Source of the DNA: Bacteroidota bacterium
GTDB taxonomy: Bacteria > Bacteroidota > Bacteroidia > Chitinophagales > Chitinophagaceae
Assembly (NCBI GenBank): GCA_024640255.1
Contig: JAHEFI010000003.1
Coordinates: 1 to 64,000, forward strand
Length of the DNA: 64,000 bases
Direction of reading: 5' to 3'
Both the position numbers and the translations under genes were made by a program. Shown here piece after piece: positions 23,509 to 31,832 of this stretch; positions within the stretch are counted from its first letter, which is position 1; every line of letters begins with the position of its first letter. The notes under the pieces were generated by a model. That model was not told the origin of the DNA. It saw nothing but the letters and a program-made list of their open reading frames with translations, and searched no databases.

Positions 23509-24669
23509 ATGGCAATTTCAGCATGGGAGCAATCTACCTATTATGCACCAAAAGATGTAGTGATTATAGGATGCGGTTTTGTGGGATTATGGACAGCTTA
23601 TGAGCTAATACATAAATATCCCAAAATGCAAATCACCATTTTGGAAAGAGGCATTATACCTTCTGGTGCTAGCACCCGTAATGCAGGCTTTAGTTGCTTT
23701 GGAAGCGTGTCTGAATTAATGTATGATGTGCAGTTAATGGGTGAAGCCAATATGCTAGAAACCGTGAAGATGCGTTATGATGGATTACAAAAAATTCAAA
23801 GAACCTTTGATAAGAAAACCATTGACTATAATCAGTTTGGAGGCTACGAATTATTTGAAAAGAATGGCCCTTACGATATTCAACAATTAGACAAGGATAT
23901 TGCTTATTTAAATAAAGTATTAGCGCCCGCTTTAAAAACCCCCAAGAAGAACGGAAAGTATTTGCCTATTTATTCCAACGAAACAAAGAAAATAAAACAA
24001 TTCGGTTTTCAAGCAATTGAAGCATTGGCCTTTAGTCCATTTGAAGGACAATTAAATTCTGCAAAATTAGTTTTAGCATTACAACAAGCAGTGCAATCAA
24101 AAGGAGTACAAATATTGTTTAATACTGAAGTAAAGAAATTCAAATCGCATAAAAAAGGTGTTACCATAGAAACCAATTTGGAAGCTGCTTTAGAGACCAA
24201 GCAATTACTTATTTGCACCAATGGATTTGCAAAACAATTAATTCCAAGCTTAGATGTAGTGCCAGCAAGAGGTCAGGTATTTATCACAGAACCTATTCCT
24301 AATTTGCAATTCAAAGGCACTTTTCATTTTGATGAAGGATTTTATTATTTCAGAAATGTTGGCAACAGATTATTATTAGGAGGTGCACGCAACAAGGATT
24401 TCAAAAACGAAAAAACCTATTCACTTGAAACCTCCCCTATCATACAAAAAACATTGGAAACCTTTATGATGAAACGCATATTACCAAAGGGATCCAAGAA
24501 ACCCAAGATTGAATTAAGATGGAGTGGCACCATGGGTATGGGCAAAATCAAAAAGCCAATCATTGAAGAAGTACAACCCAATATATTCTGTGCAGTGCGC
24601 ATGAGTGGTATGGGTGTTGCCATAGCACCGATTGTTGCAGAAAGAGTTGTTAAATTAATGAAGGGATAG
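23509..24669 (+). CDS. FAD-dependent oxidoreductase (D-amino-acid oxidase/glycine oxidase superfamily)
   Basis: A 386-residue flavoprotein. The dinucleotide-binding segment VVIIGCGFVGLWTAYEL is near the N-terminus, followed by LERGIIPSGASTRNAGFSC (FAD contact), LICTNGFAKQL, VPARGQVFITEP, and the late FAD motif RWSGTMGMG with MSGMGVAIAPIVAERV. The family oxidises amino groups of amino acids or similar amines with oxygen as acceptor. The substrate is unknown. ATG 23509 is chosen since the earlier TTG lies inside the promoter box. It has no operon partner and is divergent from the GH32 gene. Confidence 0.85.
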   Translation: MAISAWEQSTYYAPKDVVIIGCGFVGLWTAYELIHKYPKMQITILERGIIPSGASTRNAGFSCFGSVSELMYDVQLMGEANMLETVKMRYDGLQKIQRTFDKKTIDYNQFGGYELFEKNGPYDIQQLDKDIAYLNKVLAPALKTPKKNGKYLPIYSNETKKIKQFGFQAIEALAFSPFEGQLNSAKLVLALQQAVQSKGVQILFNTEVKKFKSHKKGVTIETNLEAALETKQLLICTNGFAKQLIPSLDVVPARGQVFITEPIPNLQFKGTFHFDEGFYYFRNVGNRLLLGGARNKDFKNEKTYSLETSPIIQKTLETFMMKRILPKGSKKPKIELRWSGTMGMGKIKKPIIEEVQPNIFCAVRMSGMGVAIAPIVAERVVKLMKG

Positions 24670-24695
24670 ACTTTTACATCTTCCCTTTCAAAGCG

Positions 24696-24703
24696 TATCT
24701 TTG
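24696..24703 (+). promoter_or_regulatory. -7 box of trmB, next to the start codon
   Basis: TATCTTTG is a full match to TAnnTTTG and ends 4 nt before the trmB ATG at 24708. The predicted transcription start coincides with the start codon, so trmB mRNA is probably leaderless. Confidence 0.55.
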
Positions 24704-24707
24704 CCCC

Positions 24708-25487
24708 ATGGGTCAAAAGAAATTAATCAAATTTGCCGCAATCAAAGAATATGAGAATGTGCTAGAATATCCGCAGGATATGCAGGGCAAATGGAACACA
24801 TTCTTTGAAAATCTTTCTGGAGAAAAAGCAAAGAAGCCTTTGGTATTAGAACTGGCTTGCGGTAGAGGCGAATACGCAGTGGGTTTGGGTAGAATGTTTC
24901 CTTCACAAAATTTTATTGGATTAGACATTAAAGGCAATCGTATTTGGAAAGGGGCAAGTATTGCTAATAAAGAAGGATTAAAAAATATTGCTTTTGTTAG
25001 AACACAGATAGATCAGGTAACCAATTATTTTGCAAAAGACGAAGTAAGTGAAATATGGATTACTTTTCCAGATCCACAATTAAGATGGTCAAAAGCAAAG
25101 AAGCGATTAACACATCCCAAATTTTTAAGACTGTATCAACAATTTTTACAAAAAGCAGATGCAGCAAATGGAAAAGGAATTATTCATCTTAAAACAGATA
25201 GCCCTAACCTTTACTTATTTACTTTAAAAGTGATTGAATTGTATGGCTTAAAACTTCTTTACAAAACAGATAACTTATATGCCCAAGCAGTAATAGATCC
25301 ACGCTGTTTAATCAAAACCTATTACGAGGGTAAAGACATAGCACAAAGCAACCAAATTCACTACATTCAGTTTACTTTAGATAAAGACTTACCCATTGAA
25401 CTGGATGAGGTCTTAAAAGAAGCTATAAAGGATATTCCCTTAGACGCAGGTGAATTATTAAGAATGCAAACTTATGAGCGAGAATAA
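24708..25487 (+). CDS. trmB: tRNA (guanine-N7)-methyltransferase
   Basis: TrmB adds a methyl group to N7 of G46 in the tRNA variable loop, using S-adenosylmethionine. The protein has 259 residues. It has SAM motif I LELACGRGEYAVGLG (about 46-60), FIGLDIKGNRIWKG (motif II), and the family signature ITFPDPQLRWSKAKKRLTHP, followed by HLKTDSPNLY. It heads a compact unit: the next gene starts 14 nt before its stop. Variable-loop methylation is noteworthy beside the tRNA-like RNA with its odd variable arm, but nothing links the two except the shared window. Confidence 0.93.
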   Translation: MGQKKLIKFAAIKEYENVLEYPQDMQGKWNTFFENLSGEKAKKPLVLELACGRGEYAVGLGRMFPSQNFIGLDIKGNRIWKGASIANKEGLKNIAFVRTQIDQVTNYFAKDEVSEIWITFPDPQLRWSKAKKRLTHPKFLRLYQQFLQKADAANGKGIIHLKTDSPNLYLFTLKVIELYGLKLLYKTDNLYAQAVIDPRCLIKTYYEGKDIAQSNQIHYIQFTLDKDLPIELDEVLKEAIKDIPLDAGELLRMQTYERE

Positions 25488-25695
25488 AGAGGAGCAAGAG
25501 GATTATTATATTGACGCAAAAGGCCGTTGGGTCTTTACGGCTGCATACCATGAAAAGCGAGGGTATTGTTGCGGAGAAGCTTGCAAGCACTGCCCTTTTG
25601 ATTATGAATCGGTTCCAGAACCTATTAAGACAAGAGCATTATTAATTAGAGATACATTATGCAGTACACACCAAAAACAAAAGACTTCTTCTTAA
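25474..25695 (+). CDS. Small cysteine-rich protein, DUF5522-like
   Basis: A 73-residue protein with a YCCGEACKHCPFDY motif (four Cys, one His), the hallmark of a small Bacteroidota family of unknown function (DUF5522-like) that may bind a metal. The ATG lies inside trmB (14-nt overlap), and its last 37 nt overlap the following alkyltransferase-like gene. Translation of the three genes is therefore probably coupled. The association with a tRNA methyltransferase suggests, without proof, an RNA- or nucleotide-related role. Confidence 0.8.
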   Translation: MSENKEEQEDYYIDAKGRWVFTAAYHEKRGYCCGEACKHCPFDYESVPEPIKTRALLIRDTLCSTHQKQKTSS

Positions 25696-26003
25696 ATGTA
25701 TTTGATGTAGTAAGGCTTATTCCAAAAGGAAGGGTTACTAGCTATGGCGCTATTGCAAATTATTTAGGTACAGGAGGAAGTTCAAGAATGGTGGGATGGG
25801 CCATGAACGCCTCTCATGGCGTGAAGCCTAAAGTGCCTGCTCATAGAGTAGTGAATAGAAATGGAATGCTTAGTGGGAAAGCGCATTTTGAAACCCCCAC
25901 AAAAATGCAAGAACTCTTAGAGAAAGAAAAAATAAAAGTCCAAAACGAAACCGTAGTGGACTTTGAAAAATTATTTTGGGATCCTATGACAGAACTATTA
26001 TAG
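25659..26003 (+). CDS. Alkyltransferase-like protein (MGMT fold without the acceptor cysteine)
   Basis: A 114-residue protein with the DNA-binding domain of O6-methylguanine-DNA methyltransferase. GRVTSYGAIANYLG carries the base-flipping Tyr29, SSRMVGWAMN the Arg43 finger, and the active-site PCHRV reads VPAHRVVNRNG, with Ala61 in place of the alkyl-accepting Cys. Such alkyltransferase-like proteins bind O6-alkylguanine and hand it to nucleotide excision repair instead of repairing it directly. It starts inside the DUF5522-like gene and is convergent, 2 nt apart, with the oxidase operon. Confidence 0.88.
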   Translation: MQYTPKTKDFFLNVFDVVRLIPKGRVTSYGAIANYLGTGGSSRMVGWAMNASHGVKPKVPAHRVVNRNGMLSGKAHFETPTKMQELLEKEKIKVQNETVVDFEKLFWDPMTELL

Positions 26004-26005
26004 TG

Positions 26006-26590
26006 CTAGTTGTAATAAGGGCTAATCATCAAATACACTAATGGCCCAGTCACCGCTACATAAAACCAAATAGGCCACATACGTTTTGCTTTACGCTTAT
26101 GATCTTCAAACTCTGCAGTCAAAGCTCTATAGGCAGTAAATAAAATAAAAGGTAAACTAGTTGCCGCTAAAACAATATGTGTAGATAATAAGATTAAGTA
26201 TAAAGGTCTTGTATTGCCTACTAATACGCCTTCTGCTTCAGATACAATACCATCATGGTTGGCATCACCAAACTTAGCTTCTCCTGCTAATAAATGATGT
26301 GCTATATAAGTAACCAAGAATAACACTGATAAGAACATCGCTAAGATCATGATATTCTTATGTGCTTGATAATTACGCTTTTTAATAGCCACCAAACCAG
26401 CAATTAATAAAATAGCTACAGCTGTATTAATCAAAGCATTGATTAATGCAAAAATGTGTACATCAAAAGGTAATTCTATTTCTAAAGTAAATTTGCTTAA
26501 AAAGCTTACAGCAATAAATACCACTGCAGAAAAAATACCAATGATTAATTTTGCTTGCTTGTCATTTTTTTGAATAGAAGGTGCTAACAT
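26006..26590 (-). CDS. DUF420 membrane protein at the end of the oxidase operon
   Basis: A 194-residue membrane protein with five or six helices, last gene of the ACIII-oxidase operon. DUF420/CtaM-like proteins aid maturation of heme-copper oxidases. A loop between helices carries DANHDGIVSEAE, which fits an EF-hand calcium loop (D-x-N-x-D-G ... E at position 12). ATG 26590 is chosen: the longer reading begins inside sco1 and has no hydrophobic start. It begins 4 nt after the sco1 stop. Function is from context and family. Confidence 0.8.
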   Translation of the reverse strand: MLAPSIQKNDKQAKLIIGIFSAVVFIAVSFLSKFTLEIELPFDVHIFALINALINTAVAILLIAGLVAIKKRNYQAHKNIMILAMFLSVLFLVTYIAHHLLAGEAKFGDANHDGIVSEAEGVLVGNTRPLYLILLSTHIVLAATSLPFILFTAYRALTAEFEDHKRKAKRMWPIWFYVAVTGPLVYLMISPYYN

Positions 26591-26594
26591 AAAA

Positions 26595-27404
26595 CTAATT
26601 TTTTTGTCTGTTCTTGCTAAAAGTATATACAAAGCCTGCAACCACAACCGCTACCACCAACCACAACCAACTTAGATCAACAATTTGTTGAAACACTTCA
26701 GATTTTTTAGTGTGGTCTTTCTCTAACATAATATAACCCACATCTTTAGCCAATTTTAAAAGGCTAGTAGAATCTAATCCATTATAATAACCGCGCACTT
26801 GCATTTTCTTATCTAATAAAATAAAGCGGCTAGTATGTACAAAGTCTGGATTCACTGGCTCCATGCTGAAAGAATCCACTTTCATTTCTTCGAAAGCAAA
26901 TTTGTAAATAGAATCTCTGTTGCCCGTTAATAACCACCAGTTATCAGAAGATAAATTCATTTTATTAGCATAGTCTCTTAAAACAGCTACAGAATCTCTT
27001 TCAGGATCTACCGAAATAGAAATAAACTGAACTACACTGGTGTCAATCTTCTTATGCTCGTCTCCACCTCTAGAAAAGCTTCTTTGAAGTTTGGACATGT
27101 TATTGGTTAGCCTAGGACAAATGCTTCCGCAGCTAGTAAAGAAGAAATCGAGAATAATGATTTTACCTTGATGATCGTACAAACTTACAGAGTCCCCTAA
27201 CTGATTCACTAAATGAATATTCTTAGTAGTATGCCAGATAGAGTCTGACTTAATTTTTCCATCTACTACAGTCTGGTAAGCTGTATCCAATAAATAATGC
27301 CTAGGCATATCTACAGCAGAGTCACTCGCGGATTTTAACCATAAGTAACAGAAAACAGGAATCGCTAAAGCGATAAAGAGGCTGTATATTGATTTTTTAG
27401 ACAT
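26595..27404 (-). CDS. SCO1/SenC copper chaperone for cytochrome oxidase
   Basis: A 269-residue thioredoxin-fold protein with an N-terminal membrane anchor (about 5-25) and, unusually, a second hydrophobic segment near the C-terminus (LSWLWLVVAVVVAGFVYTF). The copper ligands are the CxxxC pair Cys92/Cys96 in FTSCGSICPRL and a later His in DFVHTSRF. SCO proteins deliver copper to, or reduce, the CuA site of subunit II. It lies 11 nt downstream of cox4 in the oxidase operon, which agrees with that role. Confidence 0.9.
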   Translation of the reverse strand: MSKKSIYSLFIALAIPVFCYLWLKSASDSAVDMPRHYLLDTAYQTVVDGKIKSDSIWHTTKNIHLVNQLGDSVSLYDHQGKIIILDFFFTSCGSICPRLTNNMSKLQRSFSRGGDEHKKIDTSVVQFISISVDPERDSVAVLRDYANKMNLSSDNWWLLTGNRDSIYKFAFEEMKVDSFSMEPVNPDFVHTSRFILLDKKMQVRGYYNGLDSTSLLKLAKDVGYIMLEKDHTKKSEVFQQIVDLSWLWLVVAVVVAGFVYTFSKNRQKN

Positions 27405-27415
27405 GTTAAGAGAAA

Positions 27416-27850
27416 TTATTTCTCCTCATGTGATTTTTCTTCATGCTTTTCAGAGCCACCTTCGTGCTTCTCCTGAACCTTAATTGTAGATTGCTCTTTA
27501 AAATGAGGATCATACGTATTACGCAAGTTTCTGAAAGAGTTACCATCAGATAAGAAAGCAGCGATAAACCATATAAACAATGCCAAAGGCACTACAATAG
27601 TCATGATTAAATTCTTCACTTCATGCTTTAAGTGCATAAAGTAAGCAACAATATAAAAAGCTTTTGCCATCATTAAAATAACAATCGCACCTTTCACCGC
27701 TAATCTTAAACCTTGAGATTCCATACCAATCATCCAGAAACCTAAGATTAACTCAATAATAGTTAATACAGATAAGATGATAGTAACTTTTTTAATCTCT
27801 GCAATTGCATCGTGATGATGTTCTGCGCTATGTGTATCGTGATTTGACAT
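27416..27850 (-). CDS. Cytochrome c oxidase subunit IV (bacterial type)
   Basis: A 144-residue protein with three transmembrane helices (KKVTIILSVLTIIELILGF, a second around AVKGAIVILMMAKAFYIVAY, a third around MTIVVPLALFIWFIAAFL), typical of the small subunit IV of caa3/bo3-class oxidases. The N-terminus is rich in His (HDTHSAEHHHD) and the C-terminus in Glu/Lys. ATG 27850 gives a sensible N-terminus; earlier in-frame starts read into the upstream gene. Its role is to stabilise the subunit I-III core. Confidence 0.85.
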   Translation of the reverse strand: MSNHDTHSAEHHHDAIAEIKKVTIILSVLTIIELILGFWMIGMESQGLRLAVKGAIVILMMAKAFYIVAYFMHLKHEVKNLIMTIVVPLALFIWFIAAFLSDGNSFRNLRNTYDPHFKEQSTIKVQEKHEGGSEKHEEKSHEEK

Positions 27851-27879
27851 AATTAATATTTTTCGATCGTAAGAATATT

Positions 27880-28569
27880 TTATAATAAATAGAAACAAGT
27901 AAATACAAACACCCAAACTAAATCTACAAAGTGCCAGTATAAACCTGCTTTTTCAATCATTAAGTAATGACCTCTCTCTTCAAACTTATTCATCAAAGTC
28001 ATAATTAACATGATAATATTAATTACCACACCACTAAATACGTGGAATCCGTGGAAACCAGTAATCGTAAAGAAGAAGTTGGTGAAGTTGGTAGAAGAAG
28101 CTGTACCATCAGCATTCATGAAAGGATTCACACCCCACCATGCACCTTCGTGATGTAAGTGATTCCACTCCCAAGCTTGACAGCTTAAGAAAGCGATACC
28201 ACCAATGATTGTCCAAATCATATTTCTTACAACGCCTTTCTTATCCATCATTTTTCCTGCATGCACGGCTAATACCATGGTAACAGAACTAACAATCAAA
28301 ATGAAAGTCATGATTGACACAAACACCAATGGAGCGTTCACTCCTTCTGGTGCAAAAGGGAAACTCTTGAACACTTTGTTTGGGTCAGGCCATCCATTCG
28401 TAGAAAAACGAACGGTACCATAAGAGATCAAGAATGCGCCAAAAGTAAATGCGTCACTCATTAAGAAGTACCACATCATTACTTTACCGTATTCTACATC
28501 AAAGGGGCTCTTACCGCCTCCCCACCATTTTGCTTCTGAAGAAGCTGTTGTTACATTTGACATGTTCAA
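27880..28569 (-). CDS. coxC: Cytochrome c oxidase subunit III
   Basis: At 229 residues with about six helices it shows subunit III features such as WYFLMSDAFTFGAFLISYGTVRF, ACQAWEWNHLHHEGAWWG and the C-terminal TGFHGFHVFSGV with YWHFVDLVWVFVFTCFYL. It is the second of two tandem cox3-like genes; the other (28596-29150) is shorter. Subunit III does not carry metals but protects turnover of subunit I. The start could also be the Met two codons later. Spacing to both neighbours is under 30 nt. Confidence 0.88.
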   Translation of the reverse strand: MNMSNVTTASSEAKWWGGGKSPFDVEYGKVMMWYFLMSDAFTFGAFLISYGTVRFSTNGWPDPNKVFKSFPFAPEGVNAPLVFVSIMTFILIVSSVTMVLAVHAGKMMDKKGVVRNMIWTIIGGIAFLSCQAWEWNHLHHEGAWWGVNPFMNADGTASSTNFTNFFFTITGFHGFHVFSGVVINIIMLIMTLMNKFEERGHYLMIEKAGLYWHFVDLVWVFVFTCFYLL

Positions 28570-28595
28570 TAACTATTACGTTTCAAAAATATGCT

Positions 28596-29150
28596 TTATC
28601 CAATCCAATTTAAAAACACAAAAAGGTAAATCCATAACACATCTACAAAATGCCAATAAGTAGATACTAAACTTACACTCTCACCTTTTTTAGGCGCTTT
28701 AATAGCAATGATTAATAATGCAATCACACCTGCTAACATATGCAACATGTGAAAACCTGTAATCACTAATAAGAAAGAACCTGCTGAATTACTTCTTGGA
28801 CCTGTAAGTGCAATATTGTTGGCTTCTAAAGCCATAAAACCTTGCACCTGCAACATCAAAAAACTAATTCCTAAAATCGTTGTCACTGTCATAAAACCTT
28901 TGAACTGGTTTTGTTGACCTTCTTTATGTTTTTTAGCGGCCATCTGCATGGTGAAACTGCTCACCAAAATCACTACAGTAGATACCCAAAAAACAGAAGG
29001 CAAATCAAAATCCAACCAATTGGCTTGACTCTTCTTCACTATATATGCACTGGTTAAACCAGCAAAAGCCATAATAATACTACCAATACCTACCCAAAGT
29101 AAAACCTGGTATTGAGTAAATTTCTTTTTTTCAGCAACTAAACTATTCAT
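28596..29150 (-). CDS. Second cytochrome c oxidase subunit III-like protein
   Basis: A 184-residue five-helix protein with the subunit III end signature TGFHMLHMLAGVIALL and STYWHFVDVLWIYLFVFLN. It lacks the first two helices of standard subunit III. Paired short and long cox3-like genes are a regular feature of Bacteroidota oxidase operons. Both are expected in the same oxidase, though one may have a role in assembly. It begins 10 nt after ctaB. Confidence 0.85.
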   Translation of the reverse strand: MNSLVAEKKKFTQYQVLLWVGIGSIIMAFAGLTSAYIVKKSQANWLDFDLPSVFWVSTVVILVSSFTMQMAAKKHKEGQQNQFKGFMTVTTILGISFLMLQVQGFMALEANNIALTGPRSNSAGSFLLVITGFHMLHMLAGVIALLIIAIKAPKKGESVSLVSTYWHFVDVLWIYLFVFLNWIG

Positions 29151-29160
29151 ACTAACACAT

Positions 29161-30021
29161 TTATATTTTATCAGCCAATAAGGCTAAGAAAACAATCGGT
29201 AAATAAATATAACTGCTAAACATCACACGGCGTGCTGCAGGCACTCCCATGTTCTGATATAATCTAACGCATTGAACCACCATAAAAATGTTGGCTACTA
29301 ACACAACCCACATACTCCATTCACCCGTAATGCCTAAGTAATGCGGTAAGAATCCAACAGGGATCATTAACACTGCATACATAATAGATTGTACAGCAGT
29401 AAATCTTGTAGGACCTTCTTTAGCAGGTAATAATTTAAAACCTACTTTAGAATAATCCTGGTGTGCTACCCAAGCAATCGCCCAAAAATGAGGAAACTGC
29501 CAAAGAAATTGCACCAAGAACAATGACCAACCCGCAAAACTAAAATCATCATTACCAGCAACCCATCCAATTAAACATGGAAGTGCTCCAGGTAAAGCTC
29601 CCACTAAAACAGCAATAGAATTTACTTTTTTAAGTGGCGTGTAAATGAAAGCATATAAGAACAAACTAAATGCGGACACCAAGGCAGAAGATAGATTAAA
29701 ATAATACCACATTAAAGCGATACCTAATAAACCTGTGATGAATGCAAAAAGATACGCGTGCTGTTGAGACATGCGGCCAGCAGCCACCGGTCTATTCGCT
29801 GTGCGTTTCATTTGTGCATCCGTATCTTTTTCAACTGCTTGATTGATTGCGTTTGCGCTACCCGTAATACAAAGACCTGCGAAAGTTAATAACAAAATCA
29901 TCTTCCAGTCATAGCTAGCCACTTTCGGAGCCAGCATATAACAAATTACGCATGTGAACACCACAGTAAAACTGAGGGTGAACTTCATCAACTGCGCGTA
30001 ATTTTTTAAAATTTCTTTCAC
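29161..30021 (-). CDS. ctaB: Protoheme IX farnesyltransferase (heme O synthase)
   Basis: An integral membrane prenyltransferase of the UbiA superfamily, 286 residues with about eight or nine helices. It adds a farnesyl group to heme B to form heme O, the substrate of heme A synthase (ctaA at 3.4-4.5 kb). The first polyprenyl-diphosphate motif is NAINQAVEKDTDAQMKRTANRP (Asn and Asp ligands). A second Asp-containing segment follows in AIAWVAHQDYSKVG. It lies 3 nt downstream of coxA. Confidence 0.92.
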   Translation of the reverse strand: MKEILKNYAQLMKFTLSFTVVFTCVICYMLAPKVASYDWKMILLLTFAGLCITGSANAINQAVEKDTDAQMKRTANRPVAAGRMSQQHAYLFAFITGLLGIALMWYYFNLSSALVSAFSLFLYAFIYTPLKKVNSIAVLVGALPGALPCLIGWVAGNDDFSFAGWSLFLVQFLWQFPHFWAIAWVAHQDYSKVGFKLLPAKEGPTRFTAVQSIMYAVLMIPVGFLPHYLGITGEWSMWVVLVANIFMVVQCVRLYQNMGVPAARRVMFSSYIYLPIVFLALLADKI

Positions 30022-30024
30022 GGT

Positions 30025-31803
30025 TTAATGGCTAGATTCATCTGCACCTACAGGAACGTCTTGCGGGATGAAGTCTTTTCCATCTTTACCATAATCATAA
30101 GCCCAACGATGAACTTCTGGAATCTCACCAGGCCAGTTACCGTGACCAGGATTGATTGGAGTAGTCCATTCTAAAGTATTCGCTTCCCAAGGATTGGTAG
30201 TGGTTACTTTACGACCTTTGAATATAGAGTAGAAGAAATTAATCAAGAATAAAATTTGAACAGCAAAAACAATCATTGATACAGTGCTGATGAAACGGTT
30301 CAATTCAGCAAATTGTTTGAAGCTCTCCCAAATACTAAAATCAAAATAACGACGAGGCATACCTGCTAAACCTTCATAGTGCATAGGCCAGAAGATTAAA
30401 TAAGCACCAGCCATAGTTACCCAGAAGTGGATATAGCCTAAAGAGTTATTTAAATAACGTCCATACATTTTAGGGAACCAATGGTACACACCTGCGAACA
30501 TACCAAACATAGAAGCCACACCCATTACAATATGGAAATGCGCAATTACGAAATACGTATCGTGTAAGTGAATATCCAATGCAGCGTTACCTAACCAAAT
30601 ACCTGTTAAACCTCCAGAGATAAATAAACTCACAAAACCAATTGCGAATAACATTGCTGGAGTGAAACGAATATTACCTCTCCATAAAGTAGTTAACCAG
30701 TTAAATACTTTGATAGCAGAAGGAACGGCAATTAATAAAGTTAATAGTACGAAGATAGATCCCAAGAAAGGATTCAATCCCGTAACGAACATATGGTGCG
30801 CCCATACTAAGAAGGCCAATGCTGCGATAGCAAATAAAGATCCCAACATCGCCATATAACCGAAGATTGGTTTACGAGAATTGATAGACATAATCTCAGA
30901 CACCATACCCATCGCAGGTAATAAGATAATGTACACCTCAGGGTGACCTAAGAACCAGAATAAGTGTTGGTATAAAATAGCACTACCACCTTCGTTAGAC
31001 AATGCACCTACACCATTCACGAAAATATCAGATAGATAGAAAGATGTTCCAAAATTTCTATCAAAAATTAATAAGATCAAACCAGATAATAATACTGGGA
31101 AAGACAATACACCTAATACCGCAGTAAAGAACAATGCCCAGATAGTTAAAGGTAAACGAGTCATGCTCATTCCTTTAGTACGCATGTTCAAAATAGTAGC
31201 GATATAGTTCAAACCTCCTAATAAAGAAGATACTACGAATAAAGCCATTGCAATAATCCATAAGTCCATACCAGTTTTAGAACCTGGAGATGCATCACCC
31301 AATGCAGACAATGGAGGATAAGCCGTCCAACCACCACTGAATGGTCCTGTCTCTACAAACATAGAAGATAACATTACCACACTAGCTGCTAAGAAGAACC
31401 AGTAAGATAACATATTCATAAAAGGAGATGCCATATCTCTTGCACCCACTTGTAATGGAATTAAGAAGTTCGCGAAAGTACCAGATAAACCTGCAGTTAA
31501 TACAAAGAATACCAATACAGTACCGTGCGTAGTCACTAAAGCATAGTATGCTTCAGGAGTTATTTGACCACCCTTTGCCCATTTACCCAAGATAGATTCT
31601 AACCAAGGGAAACTTGCATCAGGATAACCTAATTGCAAACGGAAAAGTACACTCATTAAACCACCTAGTACCGCCCATACCATACCAGTGATCAAGAATT
31701 GCTTCGCGATCATTTTATGGTCTTGACTAAATACATATTTAGTTAAGAATGTATCATGGTGTTCGTGTAACTCGTGTCCATGTAAAGTTGCTTCGTGACT
31801 CAT
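30025..31803 (-). CDS. coxA: Cytochrome c oxidase subunit I
   Basis: The catalytic heme-copper subunit, 592 residues and at least twelve helices. CuB and heme ligands are in FWFLGHPEVYIILLP (His-Tyr crosslink pair), VWAHHMFVTG (His-His) and HDTYFVIAHFHIVMG (heme a3 and a ligands). The proton-pumping A-family pattern (Tyr in HPEVY) is intact. It reduces oxygen with electrons from ACIII through cytochrome c domains. In the operon it follows coxB by 29 nt and precedes ctaB by 3 nt. Confidence 0.95.
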   Translation of the reverse strand: MSHEATLHGHELHEHHDTFLTKYVFSQDHKMIAKQFLITGMVWAVLGGLMSVLFRLQLGYPDASFPWLESILGKWAKGGQITPEAYYALVTTHGTVLVFFVLTAGLSGTFANFLIPLQVGARDMASPFMNMLSYWFFLAASVVMLSSMFVETGPFSGGWTAYPPLSALGDASPGSKTGMDLWIIAMALFVVSSLLGGLNYIATILNMRTKGMSMTRLPLTIWALFFTAVLGVLSFPVLLSGLILLIFDRNFGTSFYLSDIFVNGVGALSNEGGSAILYQHLFWFLGHPEVYIILLPAMGMVSEIMSINSRKPIFGYMAMLGSLFAIAALAFLVWAHHMFVTGLNPFLGSIFVLLTLLIAVPSAIKVFNWLTTLWRGNIRFTPAMLFAIGFVSLFISGGLTGIWLGNAALDIHLHDTYFVIAHFHIVMGVASMFGMFAGVYHWFPKMYGRYLNNSLGYIHFWVTMAGAYLIFWPMHYEGLAGMPRRYFDFSIWESFKQFAELNRFISTVSMIVFAVQILFLINFFYSIFKGRKVTTTNPWEANTLEWTTPINPGHGNWPGEIPEVHRWAYDYGKDGKDFIPQDVPVGADESSH

Positions 31804-31832
31804 ACCGTTCTATTTATAAAATTTTTCTTTAA

